Shown here in pieces: positions 17,134-25,010 of a DNA stretch of 64,000 bases. The notes below the pieces were generated by a model. That model was not told where the DNA came from. It made no database searches and saw only the letters and a list, made by a program, of their open reading frames with translations. The stretch's first letter is position 1; every line of letters begins with the position of its first letter. The position numbers and the translations under genes are program-made. This stretch comes from Thiobacillus denitrificans (GTDB taxonomy: Bacteria > Pseudomonadota > Gammaproteobacteria > Burkholderiales > Thiobacillaceae), in contig DYIY01000002.1 in the NCBI GenBank assembly GCA_020723405.1, positions 124,001 to 188,000 of the forward strand. Direction: 5' to 3'.

Positions 17134-17968
17134 CGAATTGCCGGGAGTCCCGACGCATGAGATCGAGCTCTACCTTCGTAGTGGTCAGCACGACATAGCG
17201 TTCCGTACATGGCCAGGAGAAAACTTTCTTGTACGCGCCCAATCTGGCAATGCCGCACTGCGCCGTGCCTTGGTCTCTGCGGTCCGGGAACGAACTCAGC
17301 ATGCCACGCTCCCCGTAGCCTTGATCAATATGGATCTCGTTGCGTTTATACGTGAGAAAGTCACGCCCATGGTGTGCGGACTGTTTCCGGCGACTGAACA
17401 AGAGCGGGTTCTGGATACGCTCGCGCGTTCAGTCGTTTTTCTGACACCGGCCACCATTGATGGTGTACTTGAGAAGACACCGTGGCTCAGTACGGCCTGG
17501 GATCTTGCGAATCTCTATCTGGCGGACTGTGGCGCCGATCTCCTCGCGGAAGATGCCCCCTGTCTTGTCGGTTTGAGCGAGGAGATAACCTGCTATCTGA
17601 CAGCGGGATACTTCGACCAGTCTGGCCGCTTCGATGACTTTCTGGTGCACGAAGCGGCGCACATCTTCCACAACTGCAAGCGTGTCATGATCGGGTTGCC
17701 TGAAACCAGACGGAAAAAATGGTTGCTGGAAATCGAATACAGCAAGCGAGAGACCTTCGCCTATGCCTGCGAGGCTTACAGCCGAATTCAGGAATTAGCC
17801 GACAGCGCCAAGGGGCGGCTGCGGTTGCTTGCAGAGCACGAACATGGGCCAATGCCGGCGGATGACCGGGTGAATGTCGACGAGTACATGGACATCCTTC
17901 GCGAAGCCATCACGGCCCGTAATGGCTGGAAGCGCATATTGCAGCGGTGTTCGCCTATTGCGCGGTAG
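17117..17968 (+). CDS. Hypothetical protein with zincin-like HExxH motif
   Basis: About 283 residues from ATG 17117 ([10 protein letters not shown]), overlapping the ihfA end by 17 nt. The central [13 protein letters not shown] segment carries a HExxH motif of zinc metallopeptidases, with a possible downstream glutamate in [15 protein letters not shown]. No signal peptide or transmembrane segment is evident, so it is probably cytoplasmic. The family is not recognised. The overlap with ihfA suggests co-expression; it may be a peptidase acting on element or host proteins, which is inference only. Confidence 0.7.
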   Translation: MATRCDELPGVPTHEIELYLRSGQHDIAFRTWPGENFLVRAQSGNAALRRALVSAVRERTQHATLPVALINMDLVAFIREKVTPMVCGLFPATEQERVLDTLARSVVFLTPATIDGVLEKTPWLSTAWDLANLYLADCGADLLAEDAPCLVGLSEEITCYLTAGYFDQSGRFDDFLVHEAAHIFHNCKRVMIGLPETRRKKWLLEIEYSKRETFAYACEAYSRIQELADSAKGRLRLLAEHEHGPMPADDRVNVDEYMDILREAITARNGWKRILQRCSPIAR

Positions 17969-18030
17969 CCAGGAAAGATCGCTACAAGTATGTTCCTTGA
18001 TATTGGCAGTTATTGACATCTACCTATGTT

Positions 18031-18648
18031 ATGGAACACCCTGGCCGCATGAATACTGCTGCCGTCAGGCTGATCGATCTGGCACGATCCCAAGGGCTGA
18101 TTCGCCCCTGTGACCTGGTGCCACTTGGAATCCCCCGAGTTTCCCTGACCCGTGCCGTCCGTCGCGGACAACTGGAACGTGTCGGGCGCGGGCTGTATGG
18201 CCTGCCCGGCCGTGAAGTCTCGGTCCATGGGGCGCTGGCGGAGGTGGCGCGCAGGGTGCCCAAGGGTGTCATCTGTTTGCTCTCGGCGCTTCGATTTCAC
18301 GGCCTGACAACTCAAGCCCCCTTCGAGGTGTGGCTGGCCATCGAGAACAAGGCCATCGCGCCGAAGCTCGACTATCCGTCGCTGCGCATCGTCCGTTTCT
18401 CCGGCGGGGCGCTGACCGACGGTGTGGAGGAGCATGTCGTGGATGGTGTAACCGTTCGCGTCACCAGTGTCGCCAAGACCGTCGCTGATTGTTTCAAGTA
18501 CCGAAACAAGATTGGCCTTGATGTCGCGCTGGAGGCACTGCGAAGCGCATGGTACGAGAAGCGCATGACCAGCGACGACCTCTGGCACTATGCCAAGGTC
18601 TGCCGTGTAGCCAACGTGATGCGCCCCTATCTGGATAGCCTGGCATGA
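18031..18648 (+). CDS. AbiEi-type antitoxin / transcriptional regulator (type IV TA), first pair
   Basis: A 205-residue AbiEi-like protein. The N-terminal winged helix reads RLIDLARSQGLIRPCDLVPL and GLYGLPGRE, then the AbiEi effector-type domain includes GVICLLSALRFHGLT, VWLAIENKA and VTSVAKTVADCFKYRNKIGL. AbiEi proteins repress their own operon and neutralise the AbiEii toxin. ATG 18031 is chosen; ATG 18049 is an alternative. The stop overlaps the toxin start by four bases. Confidence 0.85.
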   Translation: MEHPGRMNTAAVRLIDLARSQGLIRPCDLVPLGIPRVSLTRAVRRGQLERVGRGLYGLPGREVSVHGALAEVARRVPKGVICLLSALRFHGLTTQAPFEVWLAIENKAIAPKLDYPSLRIVRFSGGALTDGVEEHVVDGVTVRVTSVAKTVADCFKYRNKIGLDVALEALRSAWYEKRMTSDDLWHYAKVCRVANVMRPYLDSLA

Positions 18649-19547
18649 GCGTTCGTAACCTCGGTGCCTCCATCCGGGATCGGCTGCTCAACAAGGCTCG
18701 TTCTGAAAAGCTTGACTACAACCTGCTGCTCACCCAGTATGCCTTGGAGCGCATGCTGTACCGCTTGAGCATTTCCGGACAGCGCGACCAGTTTTTACTC
18801 AAGGGGGCGCTGCTTTTCGACCTATGGTTCGACGTGCCGCATCGGCCTACCCATGATGCCGATTTCCTTGGCTTTGGATCGGCGGAGATTTCGCATGTCG
18901 AAGCGCTATTCCAGGATATCTGCCGCATCGAGGTCGAGGATGGCATCGTGTTCCAGCCCGATTCGGTGAAGGCGGCGGAGATTCGCAAAGAGGCCAACTA
19001 TGCGGGCGTCCGCGTCACCCTGATGGGCCTGCTGGATAGTGCCCGCTGCCCGGTACAGGTGGATATCGGCTTTGGTGATGCCGTCGTGCCCGGCCCGGAT
19101 GAAGCCCAATATCCGGTCATTCTAGGCGAGATGCCCGCACCGCAACTGCGGGTCTATCCCCGGTATACGGTGGTTGCGGAAAAACTGGAGGCGCTGACCT
19201 CACTTGGCATGCTCAACAGCCGGATGAAGGATTACTTCGACCTCTGGGTGTTGGCCAGGTACACGGACTTCAATGGGGCCGTGTTGTCACAGGCGGTCGC
19301 GGCAACATTCGATCGTCGACGCACGGCAATTCCCAATGATGTACCGATCGGATTGAGCGACGAATTCATCACGGATGCCCAGAAGGAAAAGCAATGGCAG
19401 GCTTTTCTGCGCAAAAACGCCATCGATTCGATGTCACTGGCGTCGGTGACCGCTGATCTGCGGGCATTTCTGCTGCCGGTGCTGGCAACGGTCGCGGCGA
19501 AGGGCCGTCTCAACGTGAACTGGCGAGCCGGGGAGTCGTGGCAGTGA
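18645..19547 (+). CDS. AbiEii/AbiGii-type nucleotidyltransferase toxin, first pair
   Basis: A 300-residue nucleotidyltransferase-like toxin. The NTase signature is LLKGALLFDLWFD followed by HDADFLGFG (DxD), with a later acidic strand PVQVDIGFGDAV and the PRYTVVAEKLEAL / SRMKDYFDLWVLAR segments typical of the family. Motifs look complete, so the toxin is likely active. AbiEii toxins act in type IV TA and abortive phage infection. The gene is translationally coupled to its antitoxin and converges on the HTH gene 53 bp beyond. Confidence 0.87.
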   Translation: MSVRNLGASIRDRLLNKARSEKLDYNLLLTQYALERMLYRLSISGQRDQFLLKGALLFDLWFDVPHRPTHDADFLGFGSAEISHVEALFQDICRIEVEDGIVFQPDSVKAAEIRKEANYAGVRVTLMGLLDSARCPVQVDIGFGDAVVPGPDEAQYPVILGEMPAPQLRVYPRYTVVAEKLEALTSLGMLNSRMKDYFDLWVLARYTDFNGAVLSQAVAATFDRRRTAIPNDVPIGLSDEFITDAQKEKQWQAFLRKNAIDSMSLASVTADLRAFLLPVLATVAAKGRLNVNWRAGESWQ

Positions 19548-19600
19548 CGATTCTCGAATGGCTTTGAAACAGACAAGGTGCCCCGAAGGACACGTCAGTC

Positions 19601-20137
19601 CTACGAAGCCAGCTTGACCTTCGAAGTCGTCCCTTTCGGAACCATCGTCCAGTCGAGCCAGGTCGTCTTCGCCGACTGCTCGTAAAGCATGCAAATCAAC
19701 AGGCGAGCCTCTTGCGGCGTCTGCTGCCAGACTACATCGGTCAGGGCGAGACCGCACCACATCGCGTCGTGTGTCATGGCTTCTCGGATGCGTGCAATTC
19801 GCTCGTCCATCGTGGGACTTAGGACGAAGTCTTCCGGGTTCAAGGCGCCGGCGAGCAAATAGGCTTGGGCGACGGGTGTACCCAGATAGTCTGCGGCGCG
19901 CTTCAGAACTTCGCGACCGACCTGGGGGATAGGCTTCTCGCCCCGCGCCAGGGCCATCAGGTACACGTAAGTGATGCCGAGGGATTCGGCCAATTCCTTC
20001 GTGGTATGACCGCGCTCGCCCATTCGTTCCCACAGTGACGCAATGAGCGCGGCGCCTACAGGGCTTTCAGGTGTCTTGGCCGCGCTGGCCGCCTTGCGGC
20101 TTTGTCGGACGGGTTTATCTTTGGATTTATCTACCAT
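19601..20137 (-). CDS. XRE-like helix-turn-helix protein
   Basis: A 178-residue protein from ATG 20137, preceded by AGGTGA; a GTG 36 nt upstream is less likely. A basic, Lys/Arg/Ala-rich leader is followed by an XRE-type HTH: MGERGHTTKELAESLGITYV then LARGEKPIPQVGREVLKRAA. The C-terminal half is acidic-hydrophobic and of unknown role. Such proteins usually act as regulators in mobile elements. The target is unknown. Confidence 0.7.
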   Translation of the reverse strand: MVDKSKDKPVRQSRKAASAAKTPESPVGAALIASLWERMGERGHTTKELAESLGITYVYLMALARGEKPIPQVGREVLKRAADYLGTPVAQAYLLAGALNPEDFVLSPTMDERIARIREAMTHDAMWCGLALTDVVWQQTPQEARLLICMLYEQSAKTTWLDWTMVPKGTTSKVKLAS

Positions 20138-20252
20138 CTTGTTCACCTGTTGCGTGGATGTGTAATGGCGCACGGGTTCAATTTATACACCATCGACAAT
20201 TAATTTGTCGTTTTGAGGGGCAGTCAGCCCACAATGGATTGATAGGTGACGT

Positions 20253-20846
20253 TTACCGACGCTTTGCTTTTCCTCCAGCCAGTTCTTCGATGCATGCCTT
20301 CTGTTTGGCCAGTTTCTGCTTGGCCTGGTCGACCATGTGCTCGTGGAAAGCCAGCGAATGCAGGCTTGGGCGTGTGAGCTTGTTCTTCCATCTGGTCAAG
20401 GTGGAGACAGAGGTTCCGAGCAGCGCGGCGAGCTGGCCATTGTCCTCATAGGGCACACCGAGTGCCTTTGCCCAACCGGCCAGGATGGCAGGCATCTCCA
20501 GCCCTTCGTATTTCTTGCGATTGGATTCCTGGGCCTCGCCGTTATTCGCCGCCAACTCCCGGGCGGCCGTCATGACCCATTCGGGTATGCTCCCGGCACG
20601 GCCATACTCGTATGACGACAGGCGGGGAACGCCGATACCCAGTTCTTCCGCGAATTGGGCTTGGGACAAGCCAAGCTTCAGGCGCATGTTCACCAACTCC
20701 TGATGTTCCGGCGACAAGCTTCTTTTCACGGCCGGCTTCTTCTCGATATCCGGCAGTCGAGGTGGGAGCAGGGCAGGGGAGTCCGACTCCTTCACGCAAG
20801 GCAGTAAAAGAGCGGCTGGCGTTTCTGGTGGGTGTTGGTTGTTCAT
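20253..20846 (-). CDS. XRE-family transcriptional regulator
   Basis: A 197-residue protein from ATG 20846 (MNNQHPPETP). A clear XRE HTH reads RLKLGLSQAQFAEELGIGVP and LSSYEYGRAGSIPEWV. A second HTH-like unit follows (NGQLAALLGTSVSTLTRWKN), then a basic C-terminus. Two HTH units suggest binding to a longer operator. It is on the same strand as the other HTH gene 115 bp downstream, and could form an operon with it. Its targets in the element are unknown. Confidence 0.75.
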   Translation of the reverse strand: MNNQHPPETPAALLLPCVKESDSPALLPPRLPDIEKKPAVKRSLSPEHQELVNMRLKLGLSQAQFAEELGIGVPRLSSYEYGRAGSIPEWVMTAARELAANNGEAQESNRKKYEGLEMPAILAGWAKALGVPYEDNGQLAALLGTSVSTLTRWKNKLTRPSLHSLAFHEHMVDQAKQKLAKQKACIEELAGGKAKRR

Positions 20847-21184
20847 CGCGGCATTATATGGGCGTGATGTGGTTTCTTGTATCCCGATACGCCTATCAAT
20901 AAATCGGTTGCATGGTTCGGGGCATGATCGCCTGGCCATAGGGAGCCATCGGTCAAGTCGGTTTCGGTGGGCTCGCTGTCATCGTCGTGAGTCGCCGTTT
21001 GCAACGTTCAGGTTTCAGCTGGATCGTTGGGATCGAGGCCTCCAGTTCCATGCGGAGGCGCAGGCAAAGTGCTTGGTGAATCGGGACACGTCTTGGCCAG
21101 TCAATCTCGTCATTATTGGCCGGCGCGATGCTCATGTCTGAGGCAACGAATTACCACCTGCTATCAAAGGCGCGCTGGTAGGCC
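20847..21184. other. 338-bp gap with only a weak small-ORF candidate
   Basis: No convincing gene. A 60-codon minus-strand frame (21135-20953, starting MSIAPANNDEIDWPRRVPIH) has plausible composition and the orientation of its neighbours, but no clear ribosome binding site and no known domain; confidence in it as a gene is about 0.25. A longer plus-strand frame across the same bases looks like a shadow. Confidence 0.4.
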
Positions 21185-21604
21185 TCAGGTCCTGTGGGCT
21201 TGCTGGTCATTCTCGGCATCCTGAATCGCATCGCCAATCCGTACGAATTGCTCGCGAAGTACCAGTCTGCCAGGGGTGTCGGGAATGATGCCGTCCGCCA
21301 ACATGGCCAATGTGACCAGGCCGATCTCATAGGCATGAACGGGGTACTTGTAGATGGCCGACTCGGCTCGATCAACCAGCTCGGTCGGGCTGAACACGCA
21401 CGGAACCTGCTTGTGCGTGGCGATGCCCATCGTCTCGGCGGCAACCGCCACCATGTAAGGTACTTCATCGAATTGTGTGATGTATTCAACTGGATCAACC
21501 ACTTTTTTCTCCTGAAAATCGCATAAAAGCGACAGCTCCCTATCGTTTTCTGATTTACCTCCACGTTGTCGGTCAGATGGCGATGGACCATCTGTTCGTG
21601 TCAT
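21185..21604 (-). CDS. Hypothetical protein
   Basis: About 139 residues from ATG 21604 (MTRTDGPSPS). After a polar leader, the sequence becomes protein-like: VVDPVEYITQFDEVPYMVAV, ETMGIATHK, YPVHAYEIGLVTLAMLADGI and a C-terminal QDAENDQQAH. It has no membrane segment and no motif I can assign. An alternative frame (21591-21151) across the same bases is rich in Arg/Trp/Ser and looks like a shadow. It lies alone between a regulator and the second AbiE pair. Confidence 0.55.
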   Translation of the reverse strand: MTRTDGPSPSDRQRGGKSENDRELSLLCDFQEKKVVDPVEYITQFDEVPYMVAVAAETMGIATHKQVPCVFSPTELVDRAESAIYKYPVHAYEIGLVTLAMLADGIIPDTPGRLVLREQFVRIGDAIQDAENDQQAHRT

Positions 21605-21775
21605 TGGGCTGTGGTTTGGGGGCTCCTGATGAAGACAACGGTTATGTGATCCGGGGCGGGGCGACGGTGGCCTCTCGACGTTCAATTTGGCGTGGTTAGA
21701 TGAATATATCCTGTTGCACGAAATGGTAACTTATCGCGGGGGCGCAGAGAACCAAATTGACGGCTGTTTGCTTCG

Positions 21776-22690
21776 CTACCCCAGTCTCCGTGTAAGTATT
21801 TCAGCCTGTTCGGCGAATTTTTTCGGACTCTTGCGTTCCAGTTGTTCGAGATTGTGGAGTTTCCAGCGGATCCCGGGTAGCTGTTCGGCGTGGGCGATTC
21901 CCAATAACGACCATTCGGGCCTGCCGCTGACGAGTGACAACAGGAACTGTCGCTTGTCGGCATCCAGGCCGCCTTGGAGCTCCTGCATCATTCGCTCTCG
22001 TGCGTCCAGAAGCGCAGCCAGTTCAACTGGCTGAGTGGTCATGCCTCTGAAGTTGAATTCGTATTCTCTGTCGATGTTCCGTAGAGTCGGGAACAGCACT
22101 TCGTGAATGGGGCGGTTGTGGCTGGCGAGGTAGACCACGAAAGCACGTCGGATACCTGGGGTGATGCCTTCGTGGGCGAATAGCTGCATCACGTCGAACA
22201 GATCGCGAGGGTGCTGGCGGTCCATAGCAGCGACGAGTTTGCCGCCGTAGACATCCTCCAACGACACCACCGGAATTTCGAGATCGGCCAGCAAGGTATC
22301 TCTGGCCATGGGCGTCAAGGCAGCGGGACGTATAGGGTGGACGGTGCCTCGCATCACATAATTGACTTCGATCTTTACCTCGATGCCCGCGCGCCGCACC
22401 ATCAGCTTGGTTTCCCCGGCATCGGCTGTCGCGAGCACATGGGTCTGGAACCCCCGAGTATTCAAACGCTCCGCAGAGTGGCGGATGGATGCATTGATGC
22501 GAGCCAGCGCTTCATCTCGCGCCAGGCGGTGGTCGGAAAATACCAGATCCAGATCGACCGACAGGCGCGGCATGTCGCGTATGAACAGATTGATCGCCGT
22601 GCCGCCCTTGAGCGCGAACGCGCCATCGGAAAAAACGAGCGGGGCGACCTGAGTCAGCAGACGTGCGGTATCGAGGTAGTTCTGGTTCAT
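21776..22690 (-). CDS. AbiEii-type nucleotidyltransferase toxin, second pair
   Basis: A 304-residue protein. The NTase motif is FALKGGTAINLFIRDMPRLS followed by VDLDLVF (DxD), then a third acidic strand IEVKIEVNYV and the family stretch SLEDVYGGKLVAAMDRQHPR DLFDV. Motifs are complete. It differs clearly in sequence from the toxin at 18.6 kb, so the two systems were acquired separately. Start ATG 22690 overlaps the antitoxin stop by four bases. The C-terminus is rich in Lys/Glu. Confidence 0.86.
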   Translation of the reverse strand: MNQNYLDTARLLTQVAPLVFSDGAFALKGGTAINLFIRDMPRLSVDLDLVFSDHRLARDEALARINASIRHSAERLNTRGFQTHVLATADAGETKLMVRRAGIEVKIEVNYVMRGTVHPIRPAALTPMARDTLLADLEIPVVSLEDVYGGKLVAAMDRQHPRDLFDVMQLFAHEGITPGIRRAFVVYLASHNRPIHEVLFPTLRNIDREYEFNFRGMTTQPVELAALLDARERMMQELQGGLDADKRQFLLSLVSGRPEWSLLGIAHAEQLPGIRWKLHNLEQLERKSPKKFAEQAEILTRRLG

Positions 22691-23424
22691 GGCTTGAGTA
22701 TCAGAAGCCCGTCGACAGAACGGGACACCCAGGCTCGGGCGCTACCGGTGGGCAGTTGGCTTGGGTCAAGCTTCGCAGCCCATGGCAGTCCGAGTTCGCG
22801 GCCAAACTGTAGGCACATGCGCACCGTCTTAACGCTGGAGCAGCGTTGCAGCAATTCACTCAGCACATCGGCACGCAGGCTGTAGGCGCTCTCTGCGAGT
22901 TCGCGAGCCTCCTGTAGCGGTTGGCGTACGCCCACCTCGCTGAACACTTCCAGCAGGGCTCTCTCGGGTGCGGATACTCGGGGTGCGCCGATGCGTTTTT
23001 CAAACGGCCCGGCATGAATCGGGTCGGCCGAGGGCTCATCGAACAAGCGTTTGCGATGGTACTCCGCCGGGAAGCGTTCGGTGAACCAGCTGGGCAGGCG
23101 GGCCGCTGTCCAGCCGTATAGATTCAGGACCGGTTGTTGTGACACGTAGTGCCTCACCCCATACCAATCGAGGGCTGATTTGCCGCCCACGTGTAGTCCG
23201 CCGATGGCGCGCTGAAGCAAGAGCAAGCTGGAATTCAGTTCCAGCGTATCGTTGGGGCGACAGTACACCCCGCGTGCCAGGCGAAAAAGCCAGCCGGCAC
23301 GTACGTAGTGGACGGCCAGGTCGGCGGAGATGCCCTGAGCAGCCAAGTCCTCCGAAGTCAGAGGCGTTCCTGGCGCCCACTGTCTGTAGAGGGTGTTTAG
23401 TTTGTTTCGTTCAGTCGTAGCCAT
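22687..23424 (-). CDS. AbiEi-type antitoxin / regulator, second pair
   Basis: A 245-residue AbiEi-like protein with an N-terminal winged helix (LTSEDLAAQGISADLAVHYV, WLFRLARGVYCRP) and the AbiEi domain (GGLHVGGKSALDWYGVRHYV, APERALLEVFSEVG). The start codon itself lies inside a palindromic CTACGA repeat, and a second copy lies ~55 bp upstream, which suits autoregulation as shown for other AbiEi proteins. Translation of the toxin is coupled by a 4-nt overlap. Confidence 0.85.
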   Translation of the reverse strand: MATTERNKLNTLYRQWAPGTPLTSEDLAAQGISADLAVHYVRAGWLFRLARGVYCRPNDTLELNSSLLLLQRAIGGLHVGGKSALDWYGVRHYVSQQPVLNLYGWTAARLPSWFTERFPAEYHRKRLFDEPSADPIHAGPFEKRIGAPRVSAPERALLEVFSEVGVRQPLQEARELAESAYSLRADVLSELLQRCSSVKTVRMCLQFGRELGLPWAAKLDPSQLPTGSARAWVSRSVDGLLILKP

Positions 23425-23493
23425 ACTACGATAGTAGTCGTCATTACAAATTACGCCAATATTTGATCAATGTAGTCGTAGTACAACTACGAT
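23414..23493. promoter_or_regulatory. CTACGA/TCGTAG repeats: likely AbiEi autoregulatory operator
   Basis: TCGTAG (23415-23420) and CTACGA (23426-23431) form an inverted repeat with a 5-bp centre covering the abiEi start codon. CGTAGT (23477-23482) and ACTACG (23486-23491) form another with a 3-bp centre. Extra half-sites (GTAGTCG) lie beside each. The region between is AT-rich, consistent with a promoter. AbiEi proteins are known to repress by binding inverted repeats in their own promoter. Confidence 0.6.
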
Positions 23494-23556
23494 AAATTTA
23501 AACATTGTAAGTTGGTGAGCTTTGCCTGTGTTAGATCGGTCTCTGTAGATTTTGAG

Positions 23557-23616
23557 CGTGACGAAAACGTGACGCACTGGCGTCACGAACCGTCAAAAAC
23601 TGTCACTTTCGGTCAC
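23557..23616. repeat. Helically phased TGAC/GTCA half-site array
   Basis: GTCA occurs at 23582, 23592, 23602 and 23612, exactly 10 bp apart, in four consecutive 10-mers of the form NGTCANNNNN. On the other strand the same half-site (TGAC) lies at 23559 and 23570. GTGACGC-ACTG-GCGTCAC (23569-23586) is a perfect inverted repeat at the orientation switch. One turn of spacing puts all sites on one DNA face, as for cooperative binding or integrase arm sites. No coding frame is seen across it. Confidence 0.6.
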
Positions 23617-23763
23617 TAAAGGCACGGGGCAGTGTGCACTAAGTAAATGAAAATAAATGGCAATTTAGCGACTTGCCTGGTTCGAGCCCAAGCTGGCGGA
23701 CGGGCTGGCTTCCCATCTGCTCGTCTGAGCAGCGTTGCCCGGGACGGCCCCGGGCAGGGCGAA

Positions 23764-23791
23764 CCGGGTGCCCTGAAATCAGGACACCCGG
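23764..23791 (-). terminator. Hairpin after the small exported-protein gene
   Basis: CCGGGTGCCCTG (23764-23775) and CAGGACACCCGG (23780-23791) form a 12-bp stem with one mismatch and a 4-nt AAAT loop. It lies 15 nt beyond the stop of the minus-strand gene at 23807. The following T-run is weak, so intrinsic termination is plausible but not certain. A second GC hairpin (GCCCGGG-ACGGC-CCCGGGC) lies just beyond. Confidence 0.5.
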
Positions 23792-23806
23792 CAAGGACTG
23801 CGGCGG

Positions 23807-23983
23807 TCAGGCTTCCCGGATGGGGTCGCCCACCCGTTGCCAGGCCAGATGTTCAGCAGCGGAGGCCGGCGCGGCGGATTGATCGGATCGGACCGGGGCG
23901 GTGGCCACCGGGTCCGCCAGGGCCGAACCGGTCCAACTGGCTAGCAGGATCAGCAGGGCGGAGAGGAATTTGCGGCTGGTCAT
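23807..23983 (-). CDS. Small exported protein, 58 residues
   Basis: ATG 23983 follows GGGAG, and lies 16 nt after the stop of the HTH gene 24000-24845. The N-terminus is a classic signal peptide: basic MTSRK, hydrophobic FLSALLILLASWTGS, and ALA-D cleavage site near residue 23. The mature product would be about 35 residues, Ala/Pro-rich, ending HLAWQRVGDPIREA. A hairpin follows the stop. No family recognised. Co-expression with the HTH gene is likely from the spacing. Confidence 0.6.
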   Translation of the reverse strand: MTSRKFLSALLILLASWTGSALADPVATAPVRSDQSAAPASAAEHLAWQRVGDPIREA

Positions 23984-23999
23984 GATGATCTCCCGCCGC

Positions 24000-24845
24000 T
24001 CAATTCAGGGAAGCCGCTTCGGCCTGGGACGGAAATGCCGCCCGTACCGCTTCGTAGGCACTGTCCGACAGCACCCTGCGGCGCACGGCCGCTTCGCCGA
24101 GCAGGTCGGTGAGCTCCCCCAGCAAGCCATACTGGACGGCCCGGGCCAGGGGTGCCCGGCAGGCCACCTCCAGGGCGTTCCACAGATAGGCAGGCTGACG
24201 ATCCCGCTGGTAGAGGCGCCGGCAGGCATCCATCAGGTGCTGGCCCATCTCCCGCCGTTCCGGGCTTTCCACTTCCCGCAGCAGATCCTCGAACTGGCTG
24301 CCCAGTATCTCGTTCTCAATGGCGGCCGACAGGAAGCCCGCCCCATTGCCCAGGGACTTGAGGGCGGCCTGCTGGTATTCCCGCGCTTTGGCGGAAGCCG
24401 GATCGGCGATGCTGTGGGTGAGGCTGGCCCAGTGCAGCAGGCGGGGCCGTTCCGGATCATCCGCAGCCATGCTGGTCACCAGGTAGGCGGCGAGTCCCTG
24501 GGCACTCTCGTCGCGATTGCCGGAAAGCAGGTCGTAAAGGGCGCGGATGAAGGGGGGGCAGGGATCCAGCAGGGTCACGTGGGACTTGATCCACAAGTCC
24601 CGGTCGATGTCCCGCAACCGGTCCTGGTTGTGGGGGGCGATGTTCTTGCGGCTGCCCGGGTTTTCCCAGTTCTGTACCGTGGTCACCGAAACGCTGGCCA
24701 TCACGGCCAGCGCTTCCTGGGACAGGCCGTAACGGCGGCGCAGGCGGCCCACCCAGTCGGCCTCGAATTCCCGCTGGCTGCTGTAGCGCCGGGTCGGGTT
24801 TGCCTGGCGGCTGTGGGACTGCCATTGATCCTGTAGAAAAGCCAT
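24000..24845 (-). CDS. HTH (XRE-like) protein with helical C-terminal domain
   Basis: A 281-residue protein. Residues ~25-75 form an XRE-type HTH (LRRRYGLSQEALAVMASVSV then TTVQNWENPGSRKN). The remaining ~200 residues are helical, without a motif I recognise (YLVTSMAADD, LEVACRAPLARAVQYGLLGE). It may be a regulator with a helical sensory or dimerisation domain. It sits 165 bp after rarA on the same strand and just upstream of the small exported-protein gene. In many betaproteobacteria serS follows rarA; here this gene does, so the junction may be a site of genome change. Confidence 0.65.
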   Translation of the reverse strand: MAFLQDQWQSHSRQANPTRRYSSQREFEADWVGRLRRRYGLSQEALAVMASVSVTTVQNWENPGSRKNIAPHNQDRLRDIDRDLWIKSHVTLLDPCPPFIRALYDLLSGNRDESAQGLAAYLVTSMAADDPERPRLLHWASLTHSIADPASAKAREYQQAALKSLGNGAGFLSAAIENEILGSQFEDLLREVESPERREMGQHLMDACRRLYQRDRQPAYLWNALEVACRAPLARAVQYGLLGELTDLLGEAAVRRRVLSDSAYEAVRAAFPSQAEAASLN

Positions 24846-25010
24846 GTCACCTCTCCTTGCCTTGGCCGACGCGGGGCCGGATGAATACGAAACTCAGACC
24901 ATGGGTTCAGGATAGTGCGCCCCTTGGGCGCCAAACACCAACCGGGTTGGTCCGGCTGCCTTGCGCCCCCCCCGGCGGGACAGCCGGAGCGGGCCAGCGA
25001 CGGGCAACCC

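Larger units (their letters stand above)
1..23640. mobile_element. Part of an integrative and conjugative element (PFGI-1/SPI-7 type) with defence cargo
   Basis: The minus-strand block 8861-16248 has the gene content and order of the maintenance module of PFGI-1/SPI-7-type ICEs (ParA, ParB, DUF2857, STY4528, TIGR03761, DUF3158, SSB). It is flanked by accessory genes: a type III RM operon on the left and AbiE toxin-antitoxin pairs on the right. Housekeeping genes begin after ~23.8 kb. No integrase, relaxase or type IV secretion gene is inside the window, so the element extends past base 1 or is a remnant. The right boundary near 23.6 kb is inferred from gene content only; no att repeat could be paired because the other end is not visible. 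Confidence 0.65.

Noticed and set aside
20839-21141. 100-codon plus-strand frame in the gap beside the HTH gene
   Set aside because: No ribosome site, antisense overlap with regulator promoter, composition not protein-like.
23680-23712. tRNA 3'-end-like sequence (GGTTCGAGCCC) near the element boundary
   Set aside because: The T-arm pairs at only 4 of 5 positions, no matching acceptor strand or anticodon arm is found upstream, and no CCA follows; too weak for a tRNA or an att site.
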